From Nocardioides zhouii (GTDB lineage: Bacteria; Actinomycetota; Actinomycetes; Propionibacteriales; Nocardioidaceae), in contig NZ_SDWV01000034.1 in NCBI RefSeq assembly GCF_004137345.1, positions 1-33,155 of the forward strand: DNA of 33,155 nucleotides, written 5' to 3'. A program made the translations under genes and the position numbers. Below are positions 6,880 to 14,222 of the stretch, piece by piece; positions within the stretch are counted from its first letter, which is position 1, and the number at the start of each line of letters is the position of its first letter. The notes below the pieces were generated by a model, which was not told where the DNA came from, made no database searches, and saw nothing but the letters and a program-made list of their open reading frames with translations.

Positions 6880-7907
6880 GCTCCCAGGATCCCGGTCACG
6901 ACCACCAGCGCACCGCCGCGGGCCACCACGACCACGACCATGGCGGTCACGACCACGGCGAGCACCGGGGCCTGCGCGGCCGCATCGACCACCTGTTGCG
7001 CCCCCACTCCCACGATGCCGCCGACTCCCTCGACCACGCCCTGGAGTCCAGCGCACAGGGCATCCGCACAGTGAAGATCAGCCTCGTCGCGCTCGGCGCG
7101 ACCGCCCTCGCAGAGCTCGCGGTGGTGGCCATCTCCGGGTCGGTGGCGCTTCTGGCTGACACCATCCACAACTTCTCCGACGCCCTGACCGCCCTGCCGC
7201 TCTGGCTCGCCTTCGCGATCGGCCGCCGGGCACCCACGCGTCGCTACACCTACGGCTTCGGGCGAGCCGAAGACCTGGCCGGACTCTTCGTCGTCGCCAT
7301 GATCGCTCTATCCGCAGTCGTCGCAGGCTACGAGTCCGTCACTCGACTGATCCACCCCCAACCCGTCGACCACCTCGCCTGGGTTGCGCTGGCCGGACTC
7401 GTCGGATTCCTCGGCAACGAGGCCGTCGCGATCTTCCGAATCCGGGTCGGTCGCCAGATCGGATCGGCCGCCCTCGTCGCGGACGGCCTGCACGCCCGCA
7501 CGGACGGATTCACCTCACTAGCCGTCGTCCTCGGTGCCGCAGGGGTCGCCGCCGGGTGGCAAGCCGCCGACCCGATCATCGGCTTGCTCATCACCGTCGC
7601 CATCCTGGCCGTCCTGGTGACCGCGACGCGCGACATCTTCCGCCGACTGATGGACGCCGTCGACCCCGCCATGATCGACGCCGCCGAATCCAGCCTGAAA
7701 GCGATCCCCGGCGTCGTCACGGTTCGTCGCGTCAGGATGCGTTGGATCGGCCACGAGATCCACGCCGACGCCGACCTCGACATAGACAGCTCGACCTCGC
7801 TCGCCGCGGCTCACCAGCTCGCCCACGTTGCGGAGCAGCAACTCACTCACGCCGTCCCCAAGCTGTCCAGTGCCGTGGTCCACGCCTATCCCGCGAGACA
7901 TGGTTGA
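6876..7907 (+). CDS. cation diffusion facilitator (CDF) metal exporter
   Basis: The 343-aa protein is an inner-membrane metal/proton antiporter. A His-rich cytosolic N-terminus (about residues 8-29, repeated HDH and HHDHDHGGHDHGEH) precedes six membrane helices. The transport site motifs are HNFSD in TM2 and HARTD in TM5, the HxxxD-HxxxD type usually linked to Zn/Co. YTYGFGRAED marks the CDF loop after TM2, and the C-terminal domain (about 265-343, with EIHADADLDID) is the cytoplasmic ferredoxin-like CTD. It starts with GTG overlapping the ArsR stop, so expression is tied to the repressor. Cargo specificity (Zn most likely) is inferred from motifs. The 158 bp after the stop hold nothing I recognise. 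Confidence 0.92.
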   Translation: MSSQDPGHDHQRTAAGHHDHDHGGHDHGEHRGLRGRIDHLLRPHSHDAADSLDHALESSAQGIRTVKISLVALGATALAELAVVAISGSVALLADTIHNFSDALTALPLWLAFAIGRRAPTRRYTYGFGRAEDLAGLFVVAMIALSAVVAGYESVTRLIHPQPVDHLAWVALAGLVGFLGNEAVAIFRIRVGRQIGSAALVADGLHARTDGFTSLAVVLGAAGVAAGWQAADPIIGLLITVAILAVLVTATRDIFRRLMDAVDPAMIDAAESSLKAIPGVVTVRRVRMRWIGHEIHADADLDIDSSTSLAAAHQLAHVAEQQLTHAVPKLSSAVVHAYPARHG

Positions 7908-8065
7908 CCAATGCCTCGGTCGTAGACCAGGCCTCACTCCATGTCCTGTTGGGTCGGCTGCAGGAGCTGCGCTCGCGCCGGAACCAATCACCTACGACGA
8001 GGGCTCGGTGTCGCAGCTCGTCGGCCTCGAACACCTTCAGGCACCCTGCCGATCACTCGTAATCC

Positions 8066-8329
8066 TCAGGCGAGGGAGAGGAAGAGCTTCTCCATCTTCT
8101 TGACGTCGACGCTGTCGATGCCGTCGCCGGTGGCGAGGCATTGCTGGAGGCCGGCAGCAACGATGGCGAAGCCGGCCTTGTCGAGTGCTTTGGAGACGGC
8201 CGCGAGCTGCGTGACGACGTCCTCGCAATCACGACCTTCCTCGAGCATCCGCACGACGCCGTCGAGCTGACCGCGGGCGCGCTTGATCCGGTTGACGACG
8301 GGCGTCATCTCGCTGGGGTCGAGCTCCAC
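8066..8329 (-). CDS. CsoR/RcnR-family repressor with CstR-like (persulfide-sensor) ligand set
   Basis: This 87-aa all-helical DNA-binding protein (DUF156) has the family start TPVVNRIKRARGQLDGVVRMLEEGRDCEDVVTQL. Copper-sensing CsoR uses Cys, His, Cys. Here C35 and C64 are kept at the same 29-residue spacing, but the His position (four before C64) is G60. Loss of that His while keeping both Cys is the hallmark of CstR, which senses persulfides through Cys-Cys di- or trisulfides. It follows the DUF302 stop by one base, with GAGGAG upstream of its GTG. Two ATACCC-N4-GGGTAT palindromes in the divergent promoter are its likely operators. A metal-sensing role with other ligands is the alternative. 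Confidence 0.88.
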   Translation of the reverse strand: MELDPSEMTPVVNRIKRARGQLDGVVRMLEEGRDCEDVVTQLAAVSKALDKAGFAIVAAGLQQCLATGDGIDSVDVKKMEKLFLSLA

Positions 8330-8330
8330 G

Positions 8331-8741
8331 TCAGTGCTCCTCGGCGAGAGCGGCCAGGGCCGCGGCCAGACGGATCCCGGCCTCTGCTGCGATCTGCTCC
8401 AACCCAGGAGCGATCTGCGTCATGACGGCGGGGTCGAACGCCTCGACGACACAGGTGTCCTCGCCCACAGATCGTACGACGACGTTGCACGGCAGCATCG
8501 CCGCGACCGACGGGTCGACCTGAAGAGCCGCATAGGCCAAAGGTGGCCTGCACGCACCAAGGATGACCTGGGGCGGGAGGTCGACGTCGAGCTTCTCCTT
8601 CAGGGTCGCCGCGATGTCGATCTCGGTCAGTACGCCGAAGCCCTGGTCGGCCAGAGCGGCGCGGGTGGCCGCCACGGCATTGTCGTACGACAGGGCCACG
8701 GTGGTGCTCAACGTGAAGGTGCTTGTCGGTGATGTTGTCAT
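8331..8741 (-). CDS. DUF302 domain protein
   Basis: The 136-aa protein spans a single DUF302 domain: TVALSYDNAVAATRAALADQGFGVLTEIDIAATLKEKLD, then VILGACRPPLAYAALQVDPSVAAMLPCNVVVRSVGEDTCVVEAFDP. Cys occur in GACRPP, LPCNVV and DTCVV. The domain is a small cytosolic alpha/beta fold of unproven function, often next to sulfur- or metal-responsive genes. The ATG at 8741 coincides with the predicted transcription start from TACATT (8753-8748), so the message is probably leaderless; no Shine-Dalgarno sequence precedes it. The CsoR/CstR-like gene follows immediately, so the pair is autoregulated. A much longer upstream frame covers the divergent promoter and is rejected. Confidence 0.88.
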   Translation of the reverse strand: MTTSPTSTFTLSTTVALSYDNAVAATRAALADQGFGVLTEIDIAATLKEKLDVDLPPQVILGACRPPLAYAALQVDPSVAAMLPCNVVVRSVGEDTCVVEAFDPAVMTQIAPGLEQIAAEAGIRLAAALAALAEEH

Positions 8742-8750
8742 GAGACCAAT

Positions 8751-8766
8751 GTACCCCCCCGGGTAT
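8751..8766. promoter_or_regulatory. CsoR/CstR-type operator 1 (GTACCC-N4-GGGTAT)
   Basis: A 6-4-6 inverted repeat with one mismatch overlaps the predicted -10 (TACATT, minus strand, 8753-8748) of the DUF302-repressor operon. Its centre is 31 bp, about three helical turns, from operator 2, so two repressor tetramers could sit on the same DNA face. Confidence 0.75.
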
Positions 8767-8795
8767 TTGGACCTACCATGAATACCCCCTAGGGT
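8767..8795 (+). promoter_or_regulatory. promoter of the MMPL operon
   Basis: TTGGAC (8767-8772) and TAGGGT (8790-8795) are separated by 17 bp. The predicted start falls at 8802, one base before the ATG at 8803, and no ribosome-binding site precedes that ATG, so leaderless translation is likely. The -10 lies inside operator 2. Confidence 0.65.
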
Positions 8796-8797
8796 AT
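8782..8797. promoter_or_regulatory. CsoR/CstR-type operator 2 (ATACCC-N4-GGGTAT, perfect)
   Basis: A perfect 6-4-6 inverted repeat with GC-rich centre, the architecture known for CsoR and CstR binding sites. It covers the -10 of the MMPL promoter, so binding would block the plus-strand operon. Confidence 0.8.
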
Positions 8798-8802
8798 GTC
8801 TC

Positions 8803-10968
8803 ATGACGACAACCGCCGCCCGTCCGCACGAAAGCCAGATCGACCCCGACATCGGCTTCCGGCCCGGCCCCCTGGGTCTGTTGGGCGTGTGGGTGATCGA
8901 CCACGCCCGGCTCACCACCGCCGTCTGGCTGCTGCTCATCGTCGGCCTCGGCATCTTCGCCCCGCGGGTCGAGTCCGAGCTCTCCGGCGCGGGCTGGCAG
9001 GCCAACGGCTCTGACTCCGTCACAGCGCGCGAGCTGGCCCAGGAGCACTTCGGCGGCAACGCCTCCACCGCGATCCAGGTCGTGGTGCACTCCACGAACG
9101 GCCCGGTCACGGAAGGGGCCGGCAAGCAGGTGCTCGCTGAGGCCACGGCGATGCTTCAGCAGGATCTCCGGATCGCGGACGTGGTCCAACCCCAGCGCGG
9201 CGCGACGCTGAGCCAGGACGGCACCACCGCCGTCCTTCTGGCGGGAGCAGCCTCGGACCCCAACGAGATGGTGCGGGTCGCCGATGACCTCAAGGCGCCG
9301 TTGCAGGGGCTGTCCACGGGTGGGGTCCAGGTCAATCCGACGGGCGCCTCGCTGCTGTGGTCGGACTTCAACGAGGCCAACCTGTCGGCGATGATGAAGT
9401 CGGAGATGGTCTCCTGGCCGGTGACGCTGGCGATCCTTGTGCTGGCCTTCGGTGCGCTGGTCGCCGCCGGCCTGCCGCTGATCCTCACGCTCGCCGGCCT
9501 CGTCGCGTCAGCCGGATCGCTGGTCCTGATCAACCACCTCGTCCCGATCTCCATCTGGGCGATGAACTTCGCGATGATGTTCGCGCTCGCTCTCGGCATC
9601 GACTACGCCCTCTTCATCGTGGCGCGCTTCCGGGCCGCCCGGATGGGCCACCACGAGAGCCCACGGCAGGCGATCGCCGAGACCATGGACACCGCGGGCA
9701 AGGCAGTGTTGCTGTCCGGGGCGACCGTGCTGATCTCGCTGTCGGCCGTGATGCTGGTGCCGTCCCCCTCCTTCCGCTCGATGGCCGGCGGGATCATGCT
9801 CGCCGTCGTCTTCGTCCTCGCAGCGACCCTGACCCTCCTTCCGGTGGTCCTGGCCAAGCTCGACCAGCGCATCAACAAGCTCGCCCTGCCGTGGGTGCAC
9901 GCCGGTGAGCACCGCTCGGCGAAGTTCGCTGCTTGGGGCGAGCGGCTCTGGAAGCGTCCACTGCTGTGGGGCCTCGCGTCGCTGGTCGTTCTGCTCGCGC
10001 TGGCCGCCCCGATCGTCGGTCTCAAGACCGCCATGCCCTCGATCAAGGTCCTGCCCGAGACCGCCAGCGCCCGCGTTGGCTACGACCAGGTCCAGGCCTC
10101 CTTCGGTGCGGGCGCTCCCGGCGCCCTCCAGGTCGTCGTCCCCCAGGACGATGCCGACACCGCTGCAGCGGTCCTGAGCAGCGACTCCGGCATCGCCGGC
10201 GCAATGCCCGCGATCGTCGCCGCGGACGGATCGTCGTACGTCCTGATCCAGGCGGTGCCCACGGTAGACCCGTCTGACCCGGCACTGGGTGACACGGTGA
10301 ACCGGCTCCGCGCCGACCTCCCCTCGAGCGCGGTGGTCGGAGGAGCGGCAGTCGAGAACCTGGACCTCAAGGCCCAGCTCGATGCCTCCACCCCGCTGGT
10401 GATCGGAGTGATCCTGGCGCTGGGCTTCCTCCTGCTGCTGGTTGCGCTCCAGGCGCCCCTGATCGCACTTCTCGGCACCTTGGCCAGCCTGCTCTCGACC
10501 GCAGCAGCGTTCGGAGTGGCCCGACTCGTATTCCAGGAGGGTTGGGGATCAGGTTTCATGGGGTTCGAGCCGCAGGGCTTCCTCGACGCCTGGGCACCGG
10601 TGTTCTTCTTCGCGATGATCTTCGCGATCGCCATGGACTACACGGTGTTCCTCCTTGCCTCCGCCAAAGAGCACTACGAGCACTCGGGCGACCCGAAGGA
10701 CGCCATGGTCGGCTCGCTGGCCCACTCGGGCCGAGTGATCTTCGCCGCCGGTGTGGTCATGGTCGCGGTGTTCTTCACGTTCGCCCTGTCCGGGCCGCTG
10801 CCGCCCAAGGAGATGGGCATCGTCCTCGGCGTCGCCGTGCTGCTCGATGCATTCCTGGTGCGACTCGTCCTGCTCCCGGTGCTGCTGCGGCTGACGGGAC
10901 GGGCCGCCTGGTGGGCCCCGGCCTGGCTAACCCGCGTCCTGCCCGACATCCGGTTCTCCCACAACTGA
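8803..10968 (+). CDS. MMPL family (RND superfamily) transporter
   Basis: The 721-aa membrane protein has the duplicated RND/MMPL architecture. TM1 (about 35-55) is followed by a large extracytoplasmic domain (DFNEANLSAMMKSE at its end), then five helices with FALALGIDYALFIVARFR in TM4. The second half has an external domain (about 420-525) and helices with FAIAMDYTVFLLASAKEHYE. The Asp-Tyr pairs (GIDYALF, AMDYTVF) are the proton-relay residues of the family. Substrates of actinobacterial MMPLs are usually lipids or lipophilic compounds. Here control by a CstR/CsoR-type operator suggests a role in sulfur or metal stress, for example export of a thiol- or persulfide-modified compound, but that is inference. 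It leads a plus-strand operon. Confidence 0.92.
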   Translation: MTTTAARPHESQIDPDIGFRPGPLGLLGVWVIDHARLTTAVWLLLIVGLGIFAPRVESELSGAGWQANGSDSVTARELAQEHFGGNASTAIQVVVHSTNGPVTEGAGKQVLAEATAMLQQDLRIADVVQPQRGATLSQDGTTAVLLAGAASDPNEMVRVADDLKAPLQGLSTGGVQVNPTGASLLWSDFNEANLSAMMKSEMVSWPVTLAILVLAFGALVAAGLPLILTLAGLVASAGSLVLINHLVPISIWAMNFAMMFALALGIDYALFIVARFRAARMGHHESPRQAIAETMDTAGKAVLLSGATVLISLSAVMLVPSPSFRSMAGGIMLAVVFVLAATLTLLPVVLAKLDQRINKLALPWVHAGEHRSAKFAAWGERLWKRPLLWGLASLVVLLALAAPIVGLKTAMPSIKVLPETASARVGYDQVQASFGAGAPGALQVVVPQDDADTAAAVLSSDSGIAGAMPAIVAADGSSYVLIQAVPTVDPSDPALGDTVNRLRADLPSSAVVGGAAVENLDLKAQLDASTPLVIGVILALGFLLLLVALQAPLIALLGTLASLLSTAAAFGVARLVFQEGWGSGFMGFEPQGFLDAWAPVFFFAMIFAIAMDYTVFLLASAKEHYEHSGDPKDAMVGSLAHSGRVIFAAGVVMVAVFFTFALSGPLPPKEMGIVLGVAVLLDAFLVRLVLLPVLLRLTGRAAWWAPAWLTRVLPDIRFSHN

Positions 10969-10997
10969 CCACCCCCACGAAGAAGGAGCCACAGATC

Positions 10998-11165
10998 ATG
11001 TGCCATGCAGTCACCTGCAAGACCTGCGCCAAACCGACCTGGGCAGGTTGCGGTCGCCACGTCGAGCGCGCCCTGGCGGGGGTCCCCACGTCCGACCGCT
11101 GTCCCGGGCACCCCAAGACGGAGAGCCAGAGTCGCTTCGGACGCTTCTTCGGTGGCCGGTCATGA
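10998..11165 (+). CDS. small Cys-rich protein (55 aa)
   Basis: The product begins MCHAVTCKTCAKPTWAGCGRHVE and has five Cys (2, 7, 10, 18, 35) plus three His, arranged like a zinc knuckle or persulfide/metal-binding miniprotein. AAGAAGGAG precedes the ATG by about 9 nt. Its stop overlaps the DUF2892 start as ATGA, and it follows the MMPL gene by 29 bp, so it belongs to the operon. I recall similar tiny proteins beside rhodanese and YgaP genes in actinobacteria, but I know no assigned function. A role in binding the inducing metal or sulfur species is a reasonable guess. Confidence 0.8.
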   Translation: MCHAVTCKTCAKPTWAGCGRHVERALAGVPTSDRCPGHPKTESQSRFGRFFGGRS

Positions 11166-11389
11166 ACCTCGACCGGGCCGTCCTCGCGTTCGCGGGAACC
11201 GTCATCCTCCTCAGCGTGCTGCTCACGGTCGCGGTGTCGACCTGGTGGCTCCTGCTGACCGCCTTCGTCGGGCTCAACCTGATCCAGTCGAGCCTCACTG
11301 GCTTCTGCCCGGCAGCAATCGTCCTACGGCGGCTCGGCGTGCCCAACGGATGCGCCTTCAACTCGCAGCATCAGGTGGCAGCACGCTGA
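11162..11389 (+). CDS. YgaP-like DUF2892 inner-membrane protein
   Basis: The 75-aa protein starts MNLDRAVLAFAGTVILLSVLL and has two closely spaced membrane helices (about 7-26 and 28-46). These are followed by SSLTGFCPAAIVLRRLGVPNGCAF, the conserved DUF2892 ending with its two Cys. In YgaP this unit anchors a rhodanese domain to the membrane and may export the thiocyanate product. Here the rhodanese is absent and the unit is free-standing. The ATG overlaps the preceding stop. Linkage to a CstR-like regulator fits sulfane-sulfur handling. Confidence 0.87.
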   Translation: MNLDRAVLAFAGTVILLSVLLTVAVSTWWLLLTAFVGLNLIQSSLTGFCPAAIVLRRLGVPNGCAFNSQHQVAAR

Positions 11390-11450
11390 GCCGCCACCAC
11401 ACGCGATCCGACCACCACTGACCACCCGCACCCACCAGGAAGGCACCACC

Positions 11451-11819
11451 GTGACCACCACCACTACTGGGCAAGCCCATGGCAATGACGTCCTCGAAGC
11501 ACTCAGCCCGCTGCACCGGGAGCTGCGCCGCGCCGTACCGGATGTCTACAAGGGCTTCCGCGAGCTCCACAAAGCCGCCTTCGCACCCGGTGCCCTGGAC
11601 CAGCGCACCAAAGAGTTGATCGCGCTCGCCATCGGCGTCGTCGAAGGATGCGACGGCTGCATCGCCTCCCACGCCCAGGCAGCAGCCCGGGCCGGCGCCA
11701 CCAAGCAGGAGGCCGCCGAGGCCATCGGCGTCACCTTCCTGATGAAGGGCGGCCCAGCAACCATCCACGGTCCGCGCGCCTACGACGCGTTCTGCGAGTT
11801 CGCCGACGCTCTGGCCTGA
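11451..11819 (+). CDS. AhpD-like carboxymuconolactone decarboxylase-family protein
   Basis: The 122-aa helical protein has the AhpD-type redox motif E65-x-C67-x-x-C70-x-x-x-H74 (EGCDGCIASH), preceded by LDQRTKELIALAIGVV. This motif reduces peroxides or disulfides in the AhpD/CMD superfamily. AGGAAGG lies upstream of the GTG start at 11451. It is 61 bp from the DUF2892 gene and probably completes the MMPL operon, giving that operon a thiol-redox enzyme. The natural electron donor and substrate are unknown; it is not a carboxymuconolactone decarboxylase in function given the Cys pair. Confidence 0.9.
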   Translation: MTTTTTGQAHGNDVLEALSPLHRELRRAVPDVYKGFRELHKAAFAPGALDQRTKELIALAIGVVEGCDGCIASHAQAAARAGATKQEAAEAIGVTFLMKGGPATIHGPRAYDAFCEFADALA

Positions 11820-11954
11820 GCATCGCGATCGCCCTACGCCCGGAACGTGGCCGCCCGCGAGCAGCCGCCGCCAGCGGCCCGGACCTCGGCGATATCCACA
11901 ACGAGCGCCGAGACGTCTCCCTCGAACGACTGCACCGCATCGATGGACAGTCGC

Positions 11955-11976
11955 CTTCAGAGAACCTTCACAGGGA
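11955..11976 (+). promoter_or_regulatory. response-regulator operator, copy 1 (CTTCAGAGAAC, CTTCACAGGGA)
   Basis: Two 11-bp tandem direct repeats with the CTTCA core lie 110 bp upstream of the Met-rich protein gene. A further CTTCAC occurs 23 bp downstream (11989-11994). Direct repeats with 11-bp phasing are typical OmpR/PhoP-family binding sites, and the same pattern recurs at three other promoters in this region. Confidence 0.7.
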
Positions 11977-12085
11977 GCCCTCGGGGGCCTTCACTCCACC
12001 GATCCATCCTGAAGGTGAACGCCCCTCGAGACACAGCGCGCCGAACAGAGTCCGCATTCCTCGAGACCAATGTCAGGAGGTAGTC

Positions 12086-12412
12086 ATGTCGGACAACAAG
12101 GTGCTGTACGCAATCGCCATCATCGCTGGAGCGGGCATCGCGATCTGGGCGGGCCTACTTCCCATCTTCCTGCTGTTCATCGCGTGCCCCATCGCGATGA
12201 TGTTCATGATGGGTGGGATGAGCGGAATGGGTGGGATGCACGGCAGCAACGACGCCCAAGTCGTTTTCCAGCGGCAAGGAGCAGGACGCTCCGACGATTC
12301 CCCACGCCGAGTACCCCCACGGATCACCCGACCGTACCGATCGCCCCTGACGCAGTCGCCTTTCGTCGGTGCCGCCAGCGCATCCGAGCAGACCTCAGAA
12401 GACGACTGCTAG
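12086..12412 (+). CDS. small Met-rich membrane protein, DUF2933-like
   Basis: The 108-aa product has two short hydrophobic stretches (about 7-20 and 23-42). These run into a Met/Gly stretch, MMFMMGGMSGMGGMHG, that looks like a Cu(I) binding patch. The second half is a hydrophilic, Arg/Ser-rich tail without recognisable domain. The LLPIFLLFIACPIAMMFMM segment resembles small copper-locus proteins of the DUF2933 type, but the match is from memory. AGGAGG lies 5 nt before the ATG. An RR-type operator upstream ties it to the copper regulon. Its TAG shares the CTAG tetramer with the stop of the convergent 54-aa gene. Confidence 0.75.
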   Translation: MSDNKVLYAIAIIAGAGIAIWAGLLPIFLLFIACPIAMMFMMGGMSGMGGMHGSNDAQVVFQRQGAGRSDDSPRRVPPRITRPYRSPLTQSPFVGAASASEQTSEDDC

Positions 12413-12573
12413 TCGGCAGAAGGCTGATCGCTCTCGAACGCCGCCCGCATCCGTAAGTCCCGGGAGGGATCGCTCGTGGCGCAACATGACGTCAACCGGA
12501 CGCGGCCCGACAAGGCGCCGATGACGAGCCCGACGAGCGGCAGCGCGATCAGGATGACGATGACGATCTCCAT
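12409..12573 (-). CDS. 54-aa membrane miniprotein downstream of the multicopper oxidase
   Basis: The frame encodes one N-terminal membrane helix (EIVIVILIALPLVGLVIGAL) followed by a soluble tail with a CC pair (LTSCCATSDPSRDLRMRAAF). Evidence that it is real: the clean hydrophobic-then-charged layout and its place 44 bp after the oxidase on the same strand. I also recall similar SCCATxDPxxDLRMRxAF miniproteins near copper oxidases. No strong ribosome-binding site is visible. The CC pair could bind Cu(I). It ends in a CTAG shared with the stop of the convergent gene. Function unknown. Confidence 0.62.
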   Translation of the reverse strand: MEIVIVILIALPLVGLVIGALSGRVRLTSCCATSDPSRDLRMRAAFESDQPSAD

Positions 12574-12617
12574 GAGAGTCCAGTCTGCAACGAGGCGATC
12601 GAGTGCGAGCCACGTGG

Positions 12618-14081
12618 TCAGGACCGGTAGTTCAGGGAGATCATCATGCCTGCTTCGGCGTGGTAGATGTTGTGGCAGTGCGTCATCCAGTTGCCGGGGT
12701 TGTCGGCCTGCAGGTCCACCGCCAGCGCGGACATCGGCTTGACTAGGACGGTGTCCTTCCTCAGCCCACTGGGCAGCGCGAAGGTGTGACCGTGGATGTG
12801 CATCGGGTGGGTCATCTGAGTCATGTTCATCATCTGGAGGCGGACCCGGTCACCGCCGTTGACCAGGAGCGGGTCGTTCTTGCCGTAGGGGGCGCCGTTG
12901 ATGGCCCACCGGTACGGCATCATCTGGCCGCTGAGATGGACCATCTGGTTGGAGTCCGGTTCCCTGCTCGAAAGCCGCGAGGCCTCAGCGGGGAGTAGCT
13001 CGGCGCCTTCGAGGATCGGCCCGTCGAGCTCGGCGGGGTGAACCGTTGCGGCAGGCGCGGCCCCAGAGCTGGTACGGAGCAGCGCCATTGCCTGGCCCTC
13101 CTTGCCGTACGGCACGGCGACGAGCGGGAACACTCCGTCGCCGAGGGTGACGGTCGCGTCGTACCGTTCGCCCATCCCGATATAGAGCGCCCCGGTCTCG
13201 TGGGGCTGGACCGGGAAGCCGTCCGTGTGGGTAACAGTGAGGCGGTGCCCGCCCAGGGCGACGGTGAAGATCGTGTCGGAACCGGAGTTGATGATGCGGA
13301 GGCGGACCCGCTGTCCGGGCTTTGCGCACAGGGTGTCGGGTGCGGTCGGGACGCGGCCGTTGATCAGGTAGTGCGGGTAGGTCACGTCGCCGGCGTCGCC
13401 GAAGGGCGGGTTGCCGCCCATGGACATGTGGCCCATGTCCATCCCGCCCATGGAGTCCGAGCTGTCGCCGGATGCCGCGGTGAGATCGGCCAGGACGTCA
13501 TCGGGGGTTCGTCCGGTGCCGTCGATCCAGTCGTCGAGGACGACCACCCACTCCAGGTCGTAGTTGCCCGGCTCGTGGGGGTCGTCGATGACCAGCGGTG
13601 CGTAGAGGCCGCGGTCGAGCTGGACACCGACGTGGGGGTGGTAGAAGTAGGTGCCGGGGTCTGGGGCGGTGAACTCATAGAGGTACGACGAGCCGGCAGC
13701 GATCGGGTCCTGGGTGAGGCCGGGGACCCCGTCGGCGATGTTGCGCAGGGCGATGCCGTGCCAGTGCACGGAGGTGTCGGTGGGGAGCTGGTTGTCCACC
13801 CGGATCCGCAGCAGATCGCCGGCCGTGGCCCTGATCAGCGGCCCGGGTGCGGTGTCGCCGAAGGCCCAGGTGTCGACCGTGGTGCCGCCCAGGTCCAGTG
13901 ATGTCGCCTTGGCGGTCAGCTGGTGCTGCACCACTCGTTGCCCTGCCAGTGGCCGCAGGCGTGCGGGTGCGGCGAAGTTCGTCCGTGTTGTCCCGGGCGC
14001 GTTTGAGCATGCGGCTAGGGCGCCGGTGCCGACGACCGCCAGCCCGCCGAGGAGCAGGCCACGGCGCGAGATCTCCTGCAT
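12618..14081 (-). CDS. multicopper oxidase, Tat-exported lipoprotein
   Basis: The enzyme (487 aa) would oxidise Cu(I) or phenolic substrates with O2 outside the membrane. The N-terminus MQEISRRGLLLGG is a twin-arginine signal and ALAAC (C25) a lipobox, so it is likely exported folded with copper and lipid-anchored. Copper sites are complete: HWHG, HPHV, HPMHIHGH and HCHNIYHAEAGMM, with the T1 Met axial ligand. A Met-rich insert (SMGGMDMGHMSMGG, middle domain) resembles the Cu(I)-binding segment of CueO-like oxidases. The ATG at 14081 follows GGAGG by 5 nt; a longer frame would hide the signal peptide. An RR-type operator lies about 90 bp upstream, giving it its own regulated promoter downstream of the DUF305 gene. 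Confidence 0.93.
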   Translation of the reverse strand: MQEISRRGLLLGGLAVVGTGALAACSNAPGTTRTNFAAPARLRPLAGQRVVQHQLTAKATSLDLGGTTVDTWAFGDTAPGPLIRATAGDLLRIRVDNQLPTDTSVHWHGIALRNIADGVPGLTQDPIAAGSSYLYEFTAPDPGTYFYHPHVGVQLDRGLYAPLVIDDPHEPGNYDLEWVVVLDDWIDGTGRTPDDVLADLTAASGDSSDSMGGMDMGHMSMGGNPPFGDAGDVTYPHYLINGRVPTAPDTLCAKPGQRVRLRIINSGSDTIFTVALGGHRLTVTHTDGFPVQPHETGALYIGMGERYDATVTLGDGVFPLVAVPYGKEGQAMALLRTSSGAAPAATVHPAELDGPILEGAELLPAEASRLSSREPDSNQMVHLSGQMMPYRWAINGAPYGKNDPLLVNGGDRVRLQMMNMTQMTHPMHIHGHTFALPSGLRKDTVLVKPMSALAVDLQADNPGNWMTHCHNIYHAEAGMMISLNYRS

Positions 14082-14169
14082 GGGTTTCCTCCGAGTCGAC
14101 GTCCGGGTCTGGGATGGACACCGGAGCTCAGTCACCAGCGTGAGCCGTTCGCCTCGACTTCCGATCCCC

Positions 14170-14191
14170 GTTTGCTGAAGATCCGACGAAG
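14170..14191 (-). promoter_or_regulatory. response-regulator operator, copy 2 (CTTCGTCGGAT, CTTCAGCAAAC)
   Basis: Read on the minus strand, two 11-bp direct repeats lie in the spacer between the DUF305 stop (14223) and the oxidase start (14081), about 90 bp upstream of the oxidase. The first repeat is degenerate (CTTCG), so this is the weakest of the four copies. Confidence 0.55.
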
Positions 14192-14222
14192 GTCACAGGG
14201 CGCAGCGTGTGTCGCTTGTGGA

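Noticed and set aside
7908..8065. Possible gene or terminator between the CDF and CsoR-like genes
   Set aside because: Overlapping frames on both strands look random and I found no stable hairpin in this 158-bp convergent spacer.
8331..9146. N-terminally extended DUF302 frame reaching into the MMPL gene
   Set aside because: The extension crosses both operators and the divergent promoters, and the DUF302 domain begins right after the 8741 start.
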